A stretch of DNA of 64,000 nucleotides from Rachycentron canadum (Eukaryota > Chordata > Actinopteri > Carangiformes > Rachycentridae): contig CM076668.1 of NCBI GenBank assembly GCA_038496675.1, positions 2,313,971 to 2,377,970 on the forward strand, in the 5' to 3' direction. Below are positions 46,301-58,822 of this stretch, in pieces. The notes under the pieces were generated by a model. The model saw only the letters and a program-made list of their open reading frames with translations, was not told the origin of the DNA and searched no databases. Positions within the stretch are counted from its first letter, which is position 1. Each line of letters opens with the position of its first letter. The position numbers and the translations under genes were made by a program.

Positions 46301-49300
46301 TTTAACCATGGTGCAGCACAACGACCCACGTGTGCTTTTATGTCACGTCATGAGCCAGAAAACGACAGTATGACCAGTGGCACAAACAGAGGTTCATGTC
46401 ATGACCATTTAGGAACCCAGTGTATCTCTGTATGGAAGCGCTGAAAGGCAAGTGATTTTCTTTACCTCGAAGAAAAAAAGTGAAACGTGATCGTTCCTGT
46501 GTTTGCTGTTATAAGAGGGGAGAGCAGGGTTGGTTGATACGTTCATCAAATCTTGCTCAATAGAGGCTGCTACTATAAACTGTTGGCAAAGAAATGTTCA
46601 GAATTGGGGTGAGGTCACATAAAACGACATTTCTGGAGTAAGTGCTTTGACAGTGAGAGAACTTCTAATGTAAATATTCAACACTGTTTCACTTCTAGAC
46701 AAAGGTTTTATAACAAAACAATTATTATGATTAAAAAGTCTGAAGAGAGAGCTATAGATGACCTTTTTCATATCTACACTACAACATGTGGATGTTAGCA
46801 TTGCAATTAGCAAAACATGCCATTTGGGGATGATTGTCAGTTTCTTCAGGGTTGGTCATCACATGTTGACAAACGATTGTTGTTGTCTTGTTCTTCACAT
46901 TGTTATACAAGCATAAACATTTAAGGGCCTAATTATTTTCTTTTCACATTATCTCCATGCAGTAGATGTGTTAGGTTGTTGCATTTCAATGAAAATAAAC
47001 TTCAATAAAATTTTAATAATGCCCCCATTTCTTCCCCATTAAAGTAACACAGGGAAAACCAACTTCATAGTGTGTGACGACCAACCCCATGATGGGGATG
47101 CTTGTTATAAGTGCACAAGATGTATTTGACAAACCACATCTGTTGAACAGAATAAGCTTAAGGAGAGGGAGGGTGCTCCATTTCTACCTGATACTTGAGG
47201 CCTCCATTGCAGGGTTAAAGGGAATCTATGGAGGAGACTCAGGAGAGGAGATTCAAATCAAAGTGCAAAGTGTGACCGCCAACCCTGTTCTCTCCTACTG
47301 GTGTTAACCACAAGAGAGTGAAATGTACCACTACTCTAGTCTAAATCTGACTAAAAGCCTTCATGTTTGCTCTTTTTTATTTCTCCATACACAGTTCATA
47401 TAATGTGTGTTCACTAGTTACATAAGGTTACTGTTCTTTCTCTTGACCGCAAAGACAAAGACAGAGAAGAAACAATGGTCACACGTGTTACGTTGCGATG
47501 GGAGAATGAGTCCTGTGTAGAACTTTGATCTGGGAGAATGGAAATCTAGCTGTGTTTACTAATGTAGTTAATTTTTATAATTATCTATTTTTAGTATTTT
47601 TTTCTTCATTTTTATTTCAAAACTTTCATCTAGAATGTCTTAAAGCCACATGTCTCCCATATAAAAGGACAAAAAAAAATATAAAAATATATTTGCCTTT
47701 CAGGGCTTCTGTAAGTCTGTATATTGTAGCAGTAAAGCCTTTTAATTTTGGTAGAAAGTTTGCTCCGTTCATTTCCATGCTGATATAATGTCTTCACATC
47801 ATGTCAGACCTACTTGTCGTCATAATCTGAAGCTGTTATGTTGTTTGTTTATCACACACACTGGCAATCAGCACAGCAAACATTTTCTAGAATCATTTCC
47901 CATTGATTTTAGGAGCAGATTTTTTTCTTTTAAACAAGTTGTAGTAGATATTTTCTAGTAAACAATAAGCACTGTTAGAAAGTTTGAGTCAGCCCAGACA
48001 GAGACTCTAGGACTCTTATACCTGTAGACGTCATTATCCACGACGATGCCCTCTGTCAGGTGAGGCCATGTGGTCGCCAGATGAAGTTCACTGCAGGCAG
48101 AAACATAAAATAAATAATTCATTATAGATTAATTATTTTTAAGCTTTGCATAGTATTGTGTACCAGCATTTTTCTGTTCTTCTGTCAACACATCAGAAGC
48201 ATAAAGAAACTAAATGAAACCTGCATCAGCCGGGATCTCACTCACATCAGGACATCACACATTAAATTCAATTTATAATTTATTATTATGCGTGATAACA
48301 TTTCTCACAGCTGCTGCTTGACACTGTGGACTCTGACATGTGCTCAAAAAATTTTAACAAGTTGAACAAATGTACCTGATTGGCTCCTCACAGGCTCCAA
48401 AAGGAAGCTTCCCAAACTCCACCCCTCCCACTTCACCTCCAAGGAGTGTGTCAAAGTCTATACACAAACAGACAAATAAAGATATACAACAAGAGAAAAA
48501 GCAGCTACACTGTGTCTGACATCAGTCACTCAAAATTATTGACTGTATTTGGCAAAAGAAAATCTTGGATAGTGAAAAGGAATTGACATAAATACACAAA
48601 TACATAAAAACACACTAAACATCATCATCATCCTCTGTGCTGTGTGTACATACCTGGAGGCTGCTGTGGCCACGAATGCTGCTGCCAGTCCTGGAGGATG
48701 TAGGTGAAACGGATCGCAATGTTGATCGGGGGCAGAGGGGACAGGGAACAGCCCTGAGAAGAGGACAGACAGACAAGAGGTAAACATACTGCCTGAGAGG
48801 TATCTGACTAAACTGTTACAAGAACTAAACTCGTCATGACTTCTTCAGTTCTCTTCTGGAAACATTCAACGATAATAAACTATAAAGACCCTGTGCACTT
48901 GAAGACATTCATAGACCACAGACCCACTTCCCCTTGTTGCCCATCTGCCCTGGACATTTACAGCTTCTAGATAGAACATGAGGTACAACATTGTTCTAAG
49001 GCCGCCGTGATTAGTCATCACAATTGACGGCAATATTTTAAGTGCATGCTTCCCATACATTGATTTATTTGTGGCGTCCTGCCACAGTAATCAACACTGA
49101 CCGTCACAAACTGATCCTACTCAACAGCAGAGAGGCTGCGGTGGACACATAACCACACTGCTAAGAGTGCAATAAAAAGTCAAACATGGAAAAAAAGCTA
49201 CATTTTCACCTGTTTGTCTTCAGCATCCAGACAAAATTCACAAAACCACAGTACACTGGTTAAGCTCAAAGTGAACTGTTACAAAGGAGCAGTGACAGTT

Positions 49301-52300
49301 GTCTGTACATTGTCTTACTCTGTTTACCACAAATCTTAAAATGTGGCAAATTCTTGTAAACTTATATCGAAATATATTTCAATATGCAATATTTTTCATA
49401 ATATCAGGATTTTTTTCCAGTCACCATGGCATGATACATTTATTTAGATGATAGAAAACACACATAAAACATAAAATACAATAATAAAGCTGCTGATATT
49501 GTATATTGTGATATTTGGGCTGGACTGTATCAAGATATTGAATTTTAAAATTGCCAAGCCTACTACAGCAGAGGACAGAGGAGAAAGAACCAATACTGAC
49601 TGATGTCTGGCCTTATTTTGATGTCAGAGTTATTATTTATTTCATCATATCCTTTTCTAATTGTTTCACACCAGTCGCACCACTGTGGACAGAACAGCTG
49701 GTACAGTTCATCTGAATCACATAGAAGTAGTAGTAGTAAGAAGTGAAAGTATCCAAAAGACATATAACATGAAAAGAAGGAATCTGTCTGTTCATACATA
49801 ATTCTTGGAATAAAGAGCACAAAACATGGAGAGAATTTCACCATAACACTTACTATCTTAGCCTTGAAGATGTCGAGCAGGCCTGACAGGTGGTTGTATT
49901 GACTTGGCACCTTGCGGAGGTGGACCATCTCGAAGTCGGTGCGCACGCCTGGGCCCTGGCACTCCCCGGCGTACATCCGTCTCCACTTCTGCTGGATCTG
50001 AACAAACATGGGCACCTGGCTGGATGCAGACAGACAAAAAGGAAAAAGCATTAGTATAAAAATGGCAGTGTGTTGTCTCCATCTCTTGGATGCTGCTCCT
50101 CTCCACTGCTGGAGCTGGTTAGGATAAATTGGACAGAAGATGAATGCAAAACCACCTGCAATTGACACACATTTGAGTGTGTTCAGCTGCTGGATGACTA
50201 AATATTTTAGAACAAGAACAACAGGTGAAACATTCCATGATTCCCGTTGTTCTCACTGTTTATTTGTTCTTTGCTTTAATTTCAGAAACATTGAGATATT
50301 GAAACATGTCCATTTAAATAACAGTGAAACAATTTAGGTGTTCTAAACTGACCCGTAGTGTACGGTAAGAAAAAGCTATTACAACAGGTAGAAATTGCTT
50401 TATGCAAGACACAGCAATATATGTGACCCATTGGCAATAAACACGAGCTTTGATGGTAGCCAAGAGTGCGCAGGATAATGAGCCCCAGGAAATAAATATC
50501 CATAGATAACATCCATGTGGTGGTGTTTTGCCACAATTTCTCTGCTGTCAAGTGGTAGTCTCCTATCCCGTCAGTTTATTCTTTCAATGTAGAAACATGC
50601 AGCCACAAACCGTTTTATCTTATTTGCTGTTACTTTTGCATGAGCAGACACAGACAGCACCCCACACCCTATAAACAAACCAAAGTAGCTGCTAGGAGGC
50701 TCAAGCTGTTGGTTCCAATGTATGATCGTAGCACCATGATTTAAAACCCCAGAGATATACTTGGTACCCACATGTTTAAATCCCTGTGAGCATCTGAAGG
50801 CAACAGGACAGTTATGAGGGGAACTTTGCCACAGTGCCTTTATGCAGGTGTCCACTGTGTTTACCTTGATGAAATCACTCGTAAATGACATCGTCACTGT
50901 TTGTGTGCTTCATTTCCTGCTCTCAAACATTATGTCTGGAAAAGGGGCGCTCATGTTATACTCTTGAAATTCAGCGCTGTGCAACTTCTGCTTTGTCCCA
51001 TCAACTACACTAATAGGTTATGACATGAGATAAAGTAAGTTTTTATTTCTTTCTAATTAACAGCTTAAAGAAACCCAACACCATCTGTCCCTGGCTGCAG
51101 AGTTGTGGTGCTTTGTGTGCATAGCGTGTGCATCGTCCAGACAATGATGCAACAGCTGAATGCACCTGATTAGATGGCACCAACTGCTATGTTGATTCTT
51201 ACGATGCTGTCCTCGGTAGATAATGTGACTTATAGAACTGTATTTATTCTAACATCTCCTTTGTTCTGGGCTGCATTTGCACATCTCATGCTGGAGAGTG
51301 CGGTGGGTCCATTTGCAAATACCTTGAATTAAACTTACTGAAAGACAAGAGTTGACGTTTGGCCTTTAGTCAACAGGAATTGCCACAACAAAACAACCAT
51401 AAGATATTGCTCCTGCAACTTCTTTTTGCTTCAAAAAAATCAGCAGCATGTGCCATTTGCCTAAATGTGCCCAAACCTTTCCCACAGCAGGATCTTTCCA
51501 TTTGTTGCCATCATGCTTCTGCTGCCGTTTCAGAGCCATTAGACCAGTGATGTGACTGAGTGTATACATTCATCATCACATCTTCACCCAGCCGTCTTCC
51601 ACACGTACAAAGGTCAAAATAGCAGGTGAACATTTAAGAGACAGGAGTTGTGGGGCAATGCCGCCTACTGCCTTAAATAATTAAGGTGACTCACCAGCCA
51701 CTGTTGGCCAGAGAAATGGAGACGGAGCTGAGGAGCAGATTGCATTTGGACTCACTGATGATGGCCTCACAATTGGCTCCTGGGGAGATGACGACAAACT
51801 CTCGTATGCCATACCTGTCGCCACAGACACAGACACAGCATAGCATACACATCAGCATTGAATTATTCTCTGCTTTGCTTTGTTTCTGCCTCTGGTCTCT
51901 TTTACAAAGCAGGGTGGTATATGTCTATTTATAGTCATAATTGATGTAGTGATACATCTGTACTAAGCACTAATCACAATGAAGATAGTTAGATGTGGTT
52001 TTAATGTATGATTAGGGAAAATATAGTCTGAATCAAATTGAAGTACCATTCAATCTATCAAAATCTATTCAGATTGACATCAGTAAAAGGGTTGGAGAAT
52101 GGTGAATCCAGGTAAATGATTGTACAGCTGCTAGAATTATACATTACATGTAAACCTGATTTATCAACATAATCTGGTTTCTCTTTGCATGAAAACATAA
52201 AGACAGGACTAACCATCTGACCAGACAGTGGGCTCGAGGAGGGAAATCATTGTTCATACACAGAAGGTCCTGCATTGCCAAGGGAAAGGCATCTGGACAG

Positions 52301-53629
52301 AGGAGACGCAAACAAGATTCTGTCAGCTCTGTGGGTGTGGCCGTACTCTTTCACCTGCTACATTTCAACATTAAGTTAAGAGGAATGTGCTATAACACTG
52401 CTACTGATCACATCGGGTAGCCCACATACCTTCCTCGTGCTTGTCCTTCCCATTGTCCTTCTCAGCTTCTTGTTTCAGAAAGTAGTGAGTTATGAAGAAC
52501 TTAAAGTCAGCAAAATTAATATCCTGAGACCTCTCCCCCCACGTGCCGCTGGTGTATTCACCCTGGGTTCAAATAACATAACAAAGTGCAGGTTAAGAAC
52601 CCACTGCTCACTCGTGCCATTTGGCTGAATATTTAAAGCTGACAAAGAGCAGAATACCTTTTCTACGGACAAGTTTCCTGCAGAGTTCCCAATCAGCTTC
52701 CAGTCATTTAGCACCTCCTCCACTCTAGACACAAACCTAGGATGAGTTAGATAAAATGCTGTTAGCTGCAGGCGCTGTCGGGATAAACAGTGTGGCTTCT
52801 GTTAAGGACAACAACACAGAACAATCAGCCCAAAAACCAGATGCTTTGGTGACAAAATACTGCGCTGCTTTTCTAACAGGCTGCTTTAACTTCAGTATTT
52901 TCATTTAAAATGGTCTATAAATTTGAAACAGCTACTACAGTACAATCATATTAGGAATCCAACAATGCCAAATGTACTGCTCAAGCAGTATTTCTGTGAT
53001 TCATTCTTCTGTACAATAGGTTGACAAATCTACTATTTAAGTTGGTTCAACTTCAATGTCTTTACTTCGATCACATTTCCTCGTTACATAAGGACGTTTC
53101 TTGTCGTAACAGCACACCAGCCACACGTTACACCGACATTTATATTTGTAATGAATAGTTCTGTTACCGACAGTGTGACAGGCTTAGCTAAAAACGCCAC
53201 TAAAGAAGAAGAATTAGGGTCGTTAGTGCCAACGAGAACGTCAGAATAACATAACGCACAATAGCTTGTGAAACGATAAACTCCGCTATGTATATATTTA
53301 AGTGTCTTAATGGACGCCGGAGTAATAGCTGTTCGTAATAATAATAACAGCTATGACTGAGTGAGTAAGGAAGTGGGTCCTGAAGAGGGACGGTGAGCTC
53401 GCCTACCGTTCCCACTCTGAGGCGGTGGTGAAGTCGGTGATCTCAAACACCTCTGACTCGGGCTGGAAGACAACAGACACAGGTTCAATTCACTTCTGCT
53501 CCTTTGAGATTTAAACTTAGAAAAGGACGTTACCAAGGTGTGCTGAGCTATTTGGCTAAAAAAAAAAAAAAAAAAAAAAAAACCCTTAATACATCCGTCA
53601 GAGAAACTCACATCACTGTCGGCGGCCAT
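31084..53629 (-). CDS. rab3gap1: Rab3 GTPase-activating protein catalytic subunit, complete (24 coding exons)
   Basis: RAB3GAP1 forms a heterodimer with RAB3GAP2. It stimulates GTP hydrolysis by Rab3 and, in other settings, acts on Rab18 in exocytosis, autophagy and ER organisation. The spliced minus-strand frame has 985 codons, against 981 in human. It begins MAADSDPESEVFEITDFTT (ATG 53629-53627) and ends in the near-invariant GAFSSDTSFF (stop 31086-31084). All 24 exons join in phase and are listed in the next two entries. Diagnostic blocks include GECQGPGVRTDFEMVHLRK, GKSWDSWSDSEDEFFECLSD and KIPGNMWVEAWETA. The last intron is 5.5 kb. No break was seen. Identification rests on near-continuous similarity to remembered human RAB3GAP1. 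Confidence 0.97.
31931..32310. repeat. Minisatellite: 38 decamer units in exact register
   Basis: There are thirty-eight consecutive 10-bp units with no insertion or deletion between them. The main forms are GCTGTTAGCT, GCTTTTAGCT and GCTGTAAGAT, with single-base variants such as GCTTTTAGCC and CCTTTTAGCT. Types often alternate in a 20-bp or 30-bp pattern, which suggests amplification of dimers and trimers. Confidence 0.98.
34964..35310. mobile_element. TTAA-flanked non-autonomous DNA element (MITE)
   Basis: The ends are perfect inverted repeats: TTAAAGGTCCCATAT at 34964-34978 and its complement at 35296-35310. The outer TTAA on both sides could be a TTAA target-site duplication, as in piggyBac-type insertion. 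The 347-bp interior has no coding frame. A diverged, inverted relative lies at about 40856-41232. Confidence 0.7.
38144..38628. repeat. Dispersed repeat, copy 1 (rab3gap1 intron 20)
   Basis: It shares long, nearly identical blocks with 60756-61107, such as 'ctctaaatggaccatcattt', 'actagagactgagaccata' and 'cccatagacttcaatacaa'. This copy has about 120 bp near its start that the other lacks. I believe it is a widespread teleost element, but I cannot name the family. Confidence 0.75.
40295..40367. repeat. (CA)n / (TG)n microsatellite next to rab3gap1 exon 18 acceptor
   Basis: This is a 73-bp pure dinucleotide run. On the coding (minus) strand it is (TG)n followed by ATCTCAG, the acceptor of exon 40287-40150. 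Only about five nucleotides separate the repeat from the CAG. Confidence 0.97.
40856..41232. mobile_element. Diverged, inverted relative of the 34964-35310 element
   Basis: It starts with TTTAAAGGTCCATATTTTAA and reads, on the opposite strand, through segments shared with the first copy. Shared segments include 'ggttcttaaa', the cTgaGaGaGga block, and 'ctgagccttaaaa' next to 'acagcctg'. Its far end is not clear, so the limit is approximate. It lies in rab3gap1 intron 17. Confidence 0.55.
41957..42416. mobile_element. hAT-type non-autonomous DNA transposon with 8-bp TSD
   Basis: The terminal inverted repeats TAGGGGTGTAA (left) and TTACACCCCTA (right) bound a 460-bp non-coding element. It is flanked by a perfect 8-bp direct repeat, CTAAACAA (41949-41956 and 42417-42424). 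An 8-bp duplication is the signature of hAT-superfamily insertion. It lies in rab3gap1 intron 16, on no splice signal. Confidence 0.85.
44658..53629 (-). other. rab3gap1: rab3gap1 exons 1-12 (N-terminal half)
   Basis: Coding exons in transcript order: 53629-53612, 53462-53407, 52736-52658, 52562-52430, 52292-52214, 51814-51695, 50019-49854, 48753-48654, 48457-48376, 48090-48022, 46032-45959 and 44750-44658 (residues 1-356). Exon 1 codes only six residues. Exons 6-7 encode the SKCNLLLSSVSISLANSG and QVPMFVQIQQKWRRMY blocks. Exons 8-9 encode FTYILQDWQQ and GGEVGGVEFGKLPFGACEEP. Introns of 0.5-2 kb separate them; those over 300 bp hold no recognisable gene. Confidence 0.93.
49440..49560. repeat. 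AT-rich dispersed repeat (rab3gap1 intron 7)
   Basis: It contains 'aacataaaatacaataata' and 'gggctggactgtatcaagat'. Related pieces occur at about 6420-6575 in fasn intron 2 and, inverted, at about 62950-63060 in the KCTD gene intron. It is probably a degraded MITE family. Confidence 0.45.
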
Positions 53630-54527
53630 TGTTGTTGTTGTTGTTTTTCTTCTTCGTCCACGTCGGACGAAGAAGAACACGCCTCTCTCTTTCTTCCTGC
53701 TTCCGGTAGTGCGGACGCTCACGGCGTCCTGCTGCCCCCTACTGTTCAAAGACAAGCGTTGCTTCACCAATAATTTAAAAAGCTTTACATTCGGCTGCTT
53801 TTGGAAGAGTTGGAAATGTTTACCGGAAACACCGCGAAGGTTATTTTGGTAGCTTCCCTAGCACCTCCAACTTTGTACGTGAAGCGAAATGATTTAAAGT
53901 TTAAATGATTACAATTAAACTTCGCCTCAGTTTTGTCATCAGGTTAAACTGTCGATTTCCATATTGTCATTTTTTCTGTTTAACGTGTAAAAGAAACGTG
54001 TAAAAAGGTAAATAGTGTCCGCACACAAATAGATGAAATTTGAGGCATCACCAGTGTCACTGTCACCTGCAATTCTCCTGCTCGGCCACCAGGTGCCGCC
54101 ATCACGCTACTTTTTCAAACAAGTATAACGGAAACTTCTGCTCTTCCTGCCGGGATGTGGGGTCAGTCTCCAGGCTTTTAGCGGCTTTGAGTACTGTCCT
54201 CCTCCATCCTTCTCCTGAGAGCGGAGAGAGGTGAGGAGCAGGTCTGAGCCTGTCCTGCAGCTTTGGACTGGGAGCAAAAGCAAACCGATCAAAACGGTGA
54301 ATGTGTTTCCAGCGGCAAGTGACGTCTCCCCACCAATCACGTGCCACCAGGAAGTAGGAGCATGTGACGCGTGTAGCCGCACTTCTCGGTTACGGACTTT
54401 CAGTTTGTGTGTCAGTATTTTTTGTTTACTATTTCGGTAGATAAGCTCGTGTCTCACCCGGTTGTCCGTCAGTGATAAAAATTGGTCATTTCATTCTTGT
54501 AACGGGTTGAAGTTGCCTTTTCGCTCA
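53630..54527. promoter_or_regulatory. Shared head-to-head promoter region of rab3gap1 and galk1
   Basis: The two start codons are 898 bp apart and diverge. On the rab3gap1 side there is an ETS-type CCGGAAG (minus strand, near 53700) and a perfect 13-bp hairpin. On the galk1 side CCAAT (54333-54337) is followed by a CACGTG E-box (54338-54343), with a TGACGT half-CRE at 54320-54325. Transcription starts were not determined. No other gene fits in the interval. Confidence 0.55.
53647..53677 (-). repeat. rab3gap1: Perfect 13-bp inverted repeat upstream of rab3gap1 ATG
   Basis: TTCTTCTTCGTCC (53647-53659) and its complement (53665-53677) are separated by ACGTC. The hairpin ends 17 bp before the start codon. 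The interval between hairpin and ATG is a CAA repeat on the coding strand. It is therefore either promoter DNA or a 5' UTR stem-loop. Confidence 0.85.
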
Positions 54528-57500
54528 ATGGCCAGTTCCTTTCCGAGTGTATCCGAGCTGGCGGCGGATGCTCAGCGTTTGTACGGGCAGGTGTTCGGGG
54601 GAGAGGCGCCACAGGTGGCGGTGTGTGCTCCTGGAAGAGTCAACCTGATAGGGGAGCACACCGACTACAACCAGGGATTTGTACTTCCAATGGTAACACG
54701 ACTTGCACTGTTCACTCATTGGAAATGTGAAGTTGGTTGTGGTCAACACCGAATGACCTTCAAAAACGATGTCTTTTTAATGTTTAATGTCCGTTGTACT
54801 CGTGCAGACATGACACAATCTCTTAAAAGCATCGCGCGCACCCAGGAACAATTAGTTATCCTGAACACAACTTTTATCACTATAACTGATCTAAGTTCTC
54901 GCTTGAGTTTGACAAGATGTCTCCACTCTGACAGTGAAGTAAATGGAAGCACCCAGCTGCTCCTGTTTGTTTGTGTTTGTTGAGCCAGGCACTGCCCCTT
55001 GTGACTGTGGTGGTAGGCAGCCAAACCTCTGGCCAGGATGTTACCGTGGTAACAGCCACTGAGGATGCTGATGAGCCTCGAAGAATGGACTTCAGCCTGC
55101 CCAGTGATGGCTCACCGCTGTGTCCGGGGTTACCCAGCTGGGCAAACTATGTGAAGGGTGTTATACAACATTACAGGGGTAAACAAGTGGACTATAAGCA
55201 TCACCTGGAATTTAATTAAATTTTTCCCTTTAACCGAAAGTGATTGTGAACAGATGTATACAACTCCTGTCTTGTTTTAACACACACCAAACGGTTATTT
55301 AACATTCGTTACCTTTGTCTCTTGTATGCCTCAGTTCCTCCTGTCCCCGGTTTCAGGGCGGTCATAGCCAGCAGTGTCCCTCTGGGAGGAGGCTTGTCCA
55401 GTTCTGCCTCTCTGGAGGTGGCTTTCTACACATTCCTGCAGCAACTCAAGCCAGGTGGGAGAACGACAAAAAAGCTGTATGATTCCATGTTTCGGCCTCA
55501 CCGGCTTTCTTTGTTCAGTGTAATTTTTACCCACATGTAAATTAATCCAACTAGTAACATGTTCCATGTCCTTCAGTGAAATAATTTCTAGTATAGTACA
55601 GTTGTGGAGGAAATTCCATTTAGGTGACACCTTCACCCTGCTCATACAAAATCCACTCATTTATTTATTATTCACAATGGTTCCTGTGCCCCATTGGTCG
55701 TCCATCCATGCATTATCTATACTGCTCATCTGTACAGGGCCACGGGGGTGGAGCCAATCCCACCTGACACTGGGCAAGGGTGGGGTACACCCTGGACAGA
55801 TTGCCAGTCTATCGCACGGTTGACATACAGAGACAAACAATCATTTATGCTCCCACTCATACCTATGCAATTTAGAGTCACCGGGTAACCTAAACGTCCA
55901 TGTCTTAGGACTGTGGGAGGAAGTACCCAGAGGGAACCCATGCAGGCATGAGGAGAACATGCATACTCCACACAGAGAGGTTCAAAGCCAGAACCATCTC
56001 GCTGTGAGGTGACAGTGCACCAACGTGTGCCCATTGTTAATCCATTCTTCGCCAAACTTTCTAAGAACCCCACTTGGGGAACTCCAGAAAGATGGAAGTT
56101 ATTTCACAATAGTTCTTACTGTTTTAGTACAGGTCAATGCCAAAGTAGGCTACACGTGCACATACATCCACTGAGCAAGCTTGGAGATTTCATGGAAGTT
56201 CACCACTGGGTGGCACCAAAACTTAAATTATATTAATAAAACAAAAAAAAAAACAAAAAACACAAAATACAACAATAAATTAAGATTATAACCTGCTTCC
56301 AGATATAATAACATATATGACCATATTGACTGTTCATTCAATTTTGGATATTTCCCAAGGCAACACTACAATTAACATTAACCATCCACGTTTTGTCTTT
56401 GATTTTGGTGATGTTCTTTGTTTGTCCCGGTTCTACAGATGATGGAGACAAGGTGTCCAAAGCACTGGCCTGTCAGCAGGCAGAACACACTCATGCTGGT
56501 GTGCCCTGTGGCATCATGGATCAGTTTGTGTCTGTCCTTGGCAGGGAGGGACATGCTTTGCTAATTGACTGCAGGTATTGTAAATGTCCAGTCGGAGTAG
56601 ATTAATCCTAACATTGGCAAGTTTTGGCAAAAAAGCAGCGAAAACTGTGCATATTAACATCCATAATCATCAATCACTTCTCTGTTGTTTGGACTTAGGT
56701 CCCTGGAAGCCACATCCATCCCCCTGGCAGATCCAAACCTGGTCATTCTCATCACCAACTCCAATGTGAAACACTCTCTGACCGGTAGTGAGTACCCTAC
56801 AAGACGCAGACAGTGTGAGGAGGCTGCCCGCGTCTTGGGAAAGGCCAGTCTCAGAGACGCTACCATGAAGGACCTGGAGGGTGTGAAGTATATTTTTTAT
56901 TATCCCATACTCATCCATTCTGTTCCACTCTGTCTTATTTTATAACCAACTTTCCTTTTCTGTCCTGGGCCAGGTCGCTGTCCTGATTCCAGTTCCATCT
57001 TGTCCTCATCCTGTCCTCTTCTATCCCACTGATGTAATTCTCTCTTTTCCTGTATTTTACTGCCCTGTCTTCTTGTGGTCTTATTCTGCTCCTGTTTCTT
57101 TCCTTTGACGGAATACTTAAGCATTTTTGGAAAATAGGCATATTTGCTTTTCCAAAAGTGAGACGAGAAAATTAATACCAATCGCATGTGTGCCACTCTG
57201 TTCCAACACACAGCAACCAGCACCTACTGAAAAACGTTTTCTAGTCCCACATAATTTTATAGACTCTATGGAGTCTATATTCTATGGACTGTATAGAATT
57301 ATGCATTTTGCATTTTTGATCGATAACTGAGTTGGTGTAGACATGGGTGGAAGACAAGATACATGTCCACACTCAAAGACCCAAAGGACCTAAAACAACT
57401 ACAAGCCAATTTCCATCCTCTCGTTATTTTTAAAGTTGGAGGATTAAAGAGGTTAGATTTTTCCCCCCAAAAAAAATCACTAAGAAGTAAAAATGTTTTC

Positions 57501-58565
57501 ACACTCAATTTGGCACAGATAAAATATGAAAAAGGATGATGGAAAGTGATTTTCTTTAAGAGACATTGACATCCTGGTTCCTGCTTTTTCTTCTTCTGCT
57601 GTCATGCTACCACTTGCAAAAAAGAAAGTTAAAGAATACAGACAGGACTGTGTTGCATCTCTTTATAGCAGTGGTTCCCAAACTTTTCCAACTCTTTGCC
57701 CACTTGAAAATGTCAAAAATGTTGGCGGCCGACACCCGACGCTGTAACAAAAGGGAGGCCAAATACATTTTCAGAGCACTTATTATTTTAATGATGACTC
57801 TAAGCAGAGAAAGCTCAATTTTTCTTTTCTGTTTGATGAAGTTTCACCCTCTGTCTCTGTCTCTCCTTTTAATTCTCCCTGCTGTTGACCAGCTATCCAT
57901 TTCAATCCTCCAGTTTTCATTTTTCATAAAAATTCCTATCAGTTGCTTATCACAGTGATTGGTCTTAATACATGAAAATAAAACAATAAATTAAGTTTTT
58001 CAACATTTTATCAACCAGTCCACATCAACTTCATATGTGTGATAGCCTGCACTTTATGCAAAATGTGCAGAGCATATATATAGGCTGTGCAGAGCCAGTC
58101 AGTTTCGTTAAGATCCTGTTCAGTTCCTGATGAAACTTTATTTTCTGCTTCCTGATGATTCCAGAAGCAAAGGACAGACTGGATGATGTTACCTATCGAC
58201 GAGCACGACATGTGATTGAGGAGATAGAGCGAACTGCACAAGCTGCTGAAAGCCTGAAGAGAGGAGCCTACAAAGAGTTTGGCAAGCTGATGGTGGAGAG
58301 CCACAACTCCCTCAGGTACAGTCAAAGAGGCTGTGTCACTCCTGAGCCAGGGTTTAGGCCGGCGTGTGGGAGGTTTACGCTAACTTGATGTTCCCATGGC
58401 AGGGATCTGTATGAGGTGAGCTGCAGCGAGTTGGATGAGCTGGTGTCTACAGCCATGGAGGTGGATGGGGTGTTCGGCAGCCGGATGACAGGCGGAGGAT
58501 TTGGTGGATGCACTGTGACTCTGATGCAGGCAGCTGCCACTGACAGGACCATACTCCACATAAAG
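54528..58565 (+). CDS. galk1: Galactokinase 1, seven exons; terminal exon not found
   Basis: GALK1 phosphorylates galactose with ATP, the first committed step of the cytosolic Leloir pathway. Exons: 54528-54692, 54989-55178, 55335-55454, 56439-56574, 56699-56880, 58165-58315 and 58403-58565. They total 369 codons, all in phase. GHMP-kinase motifs are intact: GRVNLIGEHTDYNQG in exon 1, VPLGGGLSSSASLEVA in exon 3 and MTGGGFGGC in exon 7. The catalytic Asp lies in CGIMDQF in exon 4. The start is the ATG giving MASSFPSVSELAADAQRLYG; the open frame continues upstream but without an ATG. Human GALK1 has 392 residues, and the 23 missing here equal the human last exon. Reading past the exon 7 donor would add an unrelated tail to a stop at 58659-58661. 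Confidence 0.93.
55700..56040 (-). repeat. Teleost interspersed repeat (L2/SINE-tail type), inverted, in galk1 intron 3
   Basis: Read on the minus strand it contains hallmark segments of a very common fish repeat: 'gtgtggagtatgcatgttct', 'cttcctcccacagtcctaa', 'gactctaaattgca' and 'ctgtccagggtgtacccc'. It ends in a TGGATGG-like tail. I associate this with L2-clade LINE 3' ends or their SINE derivatives. No reverse transcriptase is present. Confidence 0.65.
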
Positions 58566-58822
58566 GTCAACACACAAATACACAAATACACATACACACA
58601 CGTACTCGGATCACTCGGATGTTCTGTTTTGAAATCAGTGTATGAAAAGCTGGTAGAATAGTATTCAAACAGATGTGCTACTGTTAACAAAGCAGAATGG
58701 CTCATCTGCACTCTTACTTGGAGTTTGATCAGACCATCAATATCAGTTCAGTAGTTCAGTGTGTTGAGTAGAAAAACTGGTCCGTATCCCAATGTTTCCA
58801 AATACAAAATACAATACAAAAT

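Noticed and set aside
49563..50168. 200-codon minus-strand open frame
   Set aside because: Only the part matching rab3gap1 exon 7 (49854-50019) is real coding. The rest is intron that happens to be open.
54462..54527. N-terminal extension of galk1 upstream of ATG 54528
   Set aside because: The frame is open but its apparent start is not ATG, and the extra residues have no counterpart in galactokinases.
55700..56040. Extra galk1 exon in intron 3
   Set aside because: The open frames here belong to a common interspersed repeat, and exons 3 and 4 already join in phase with the conserved protein.
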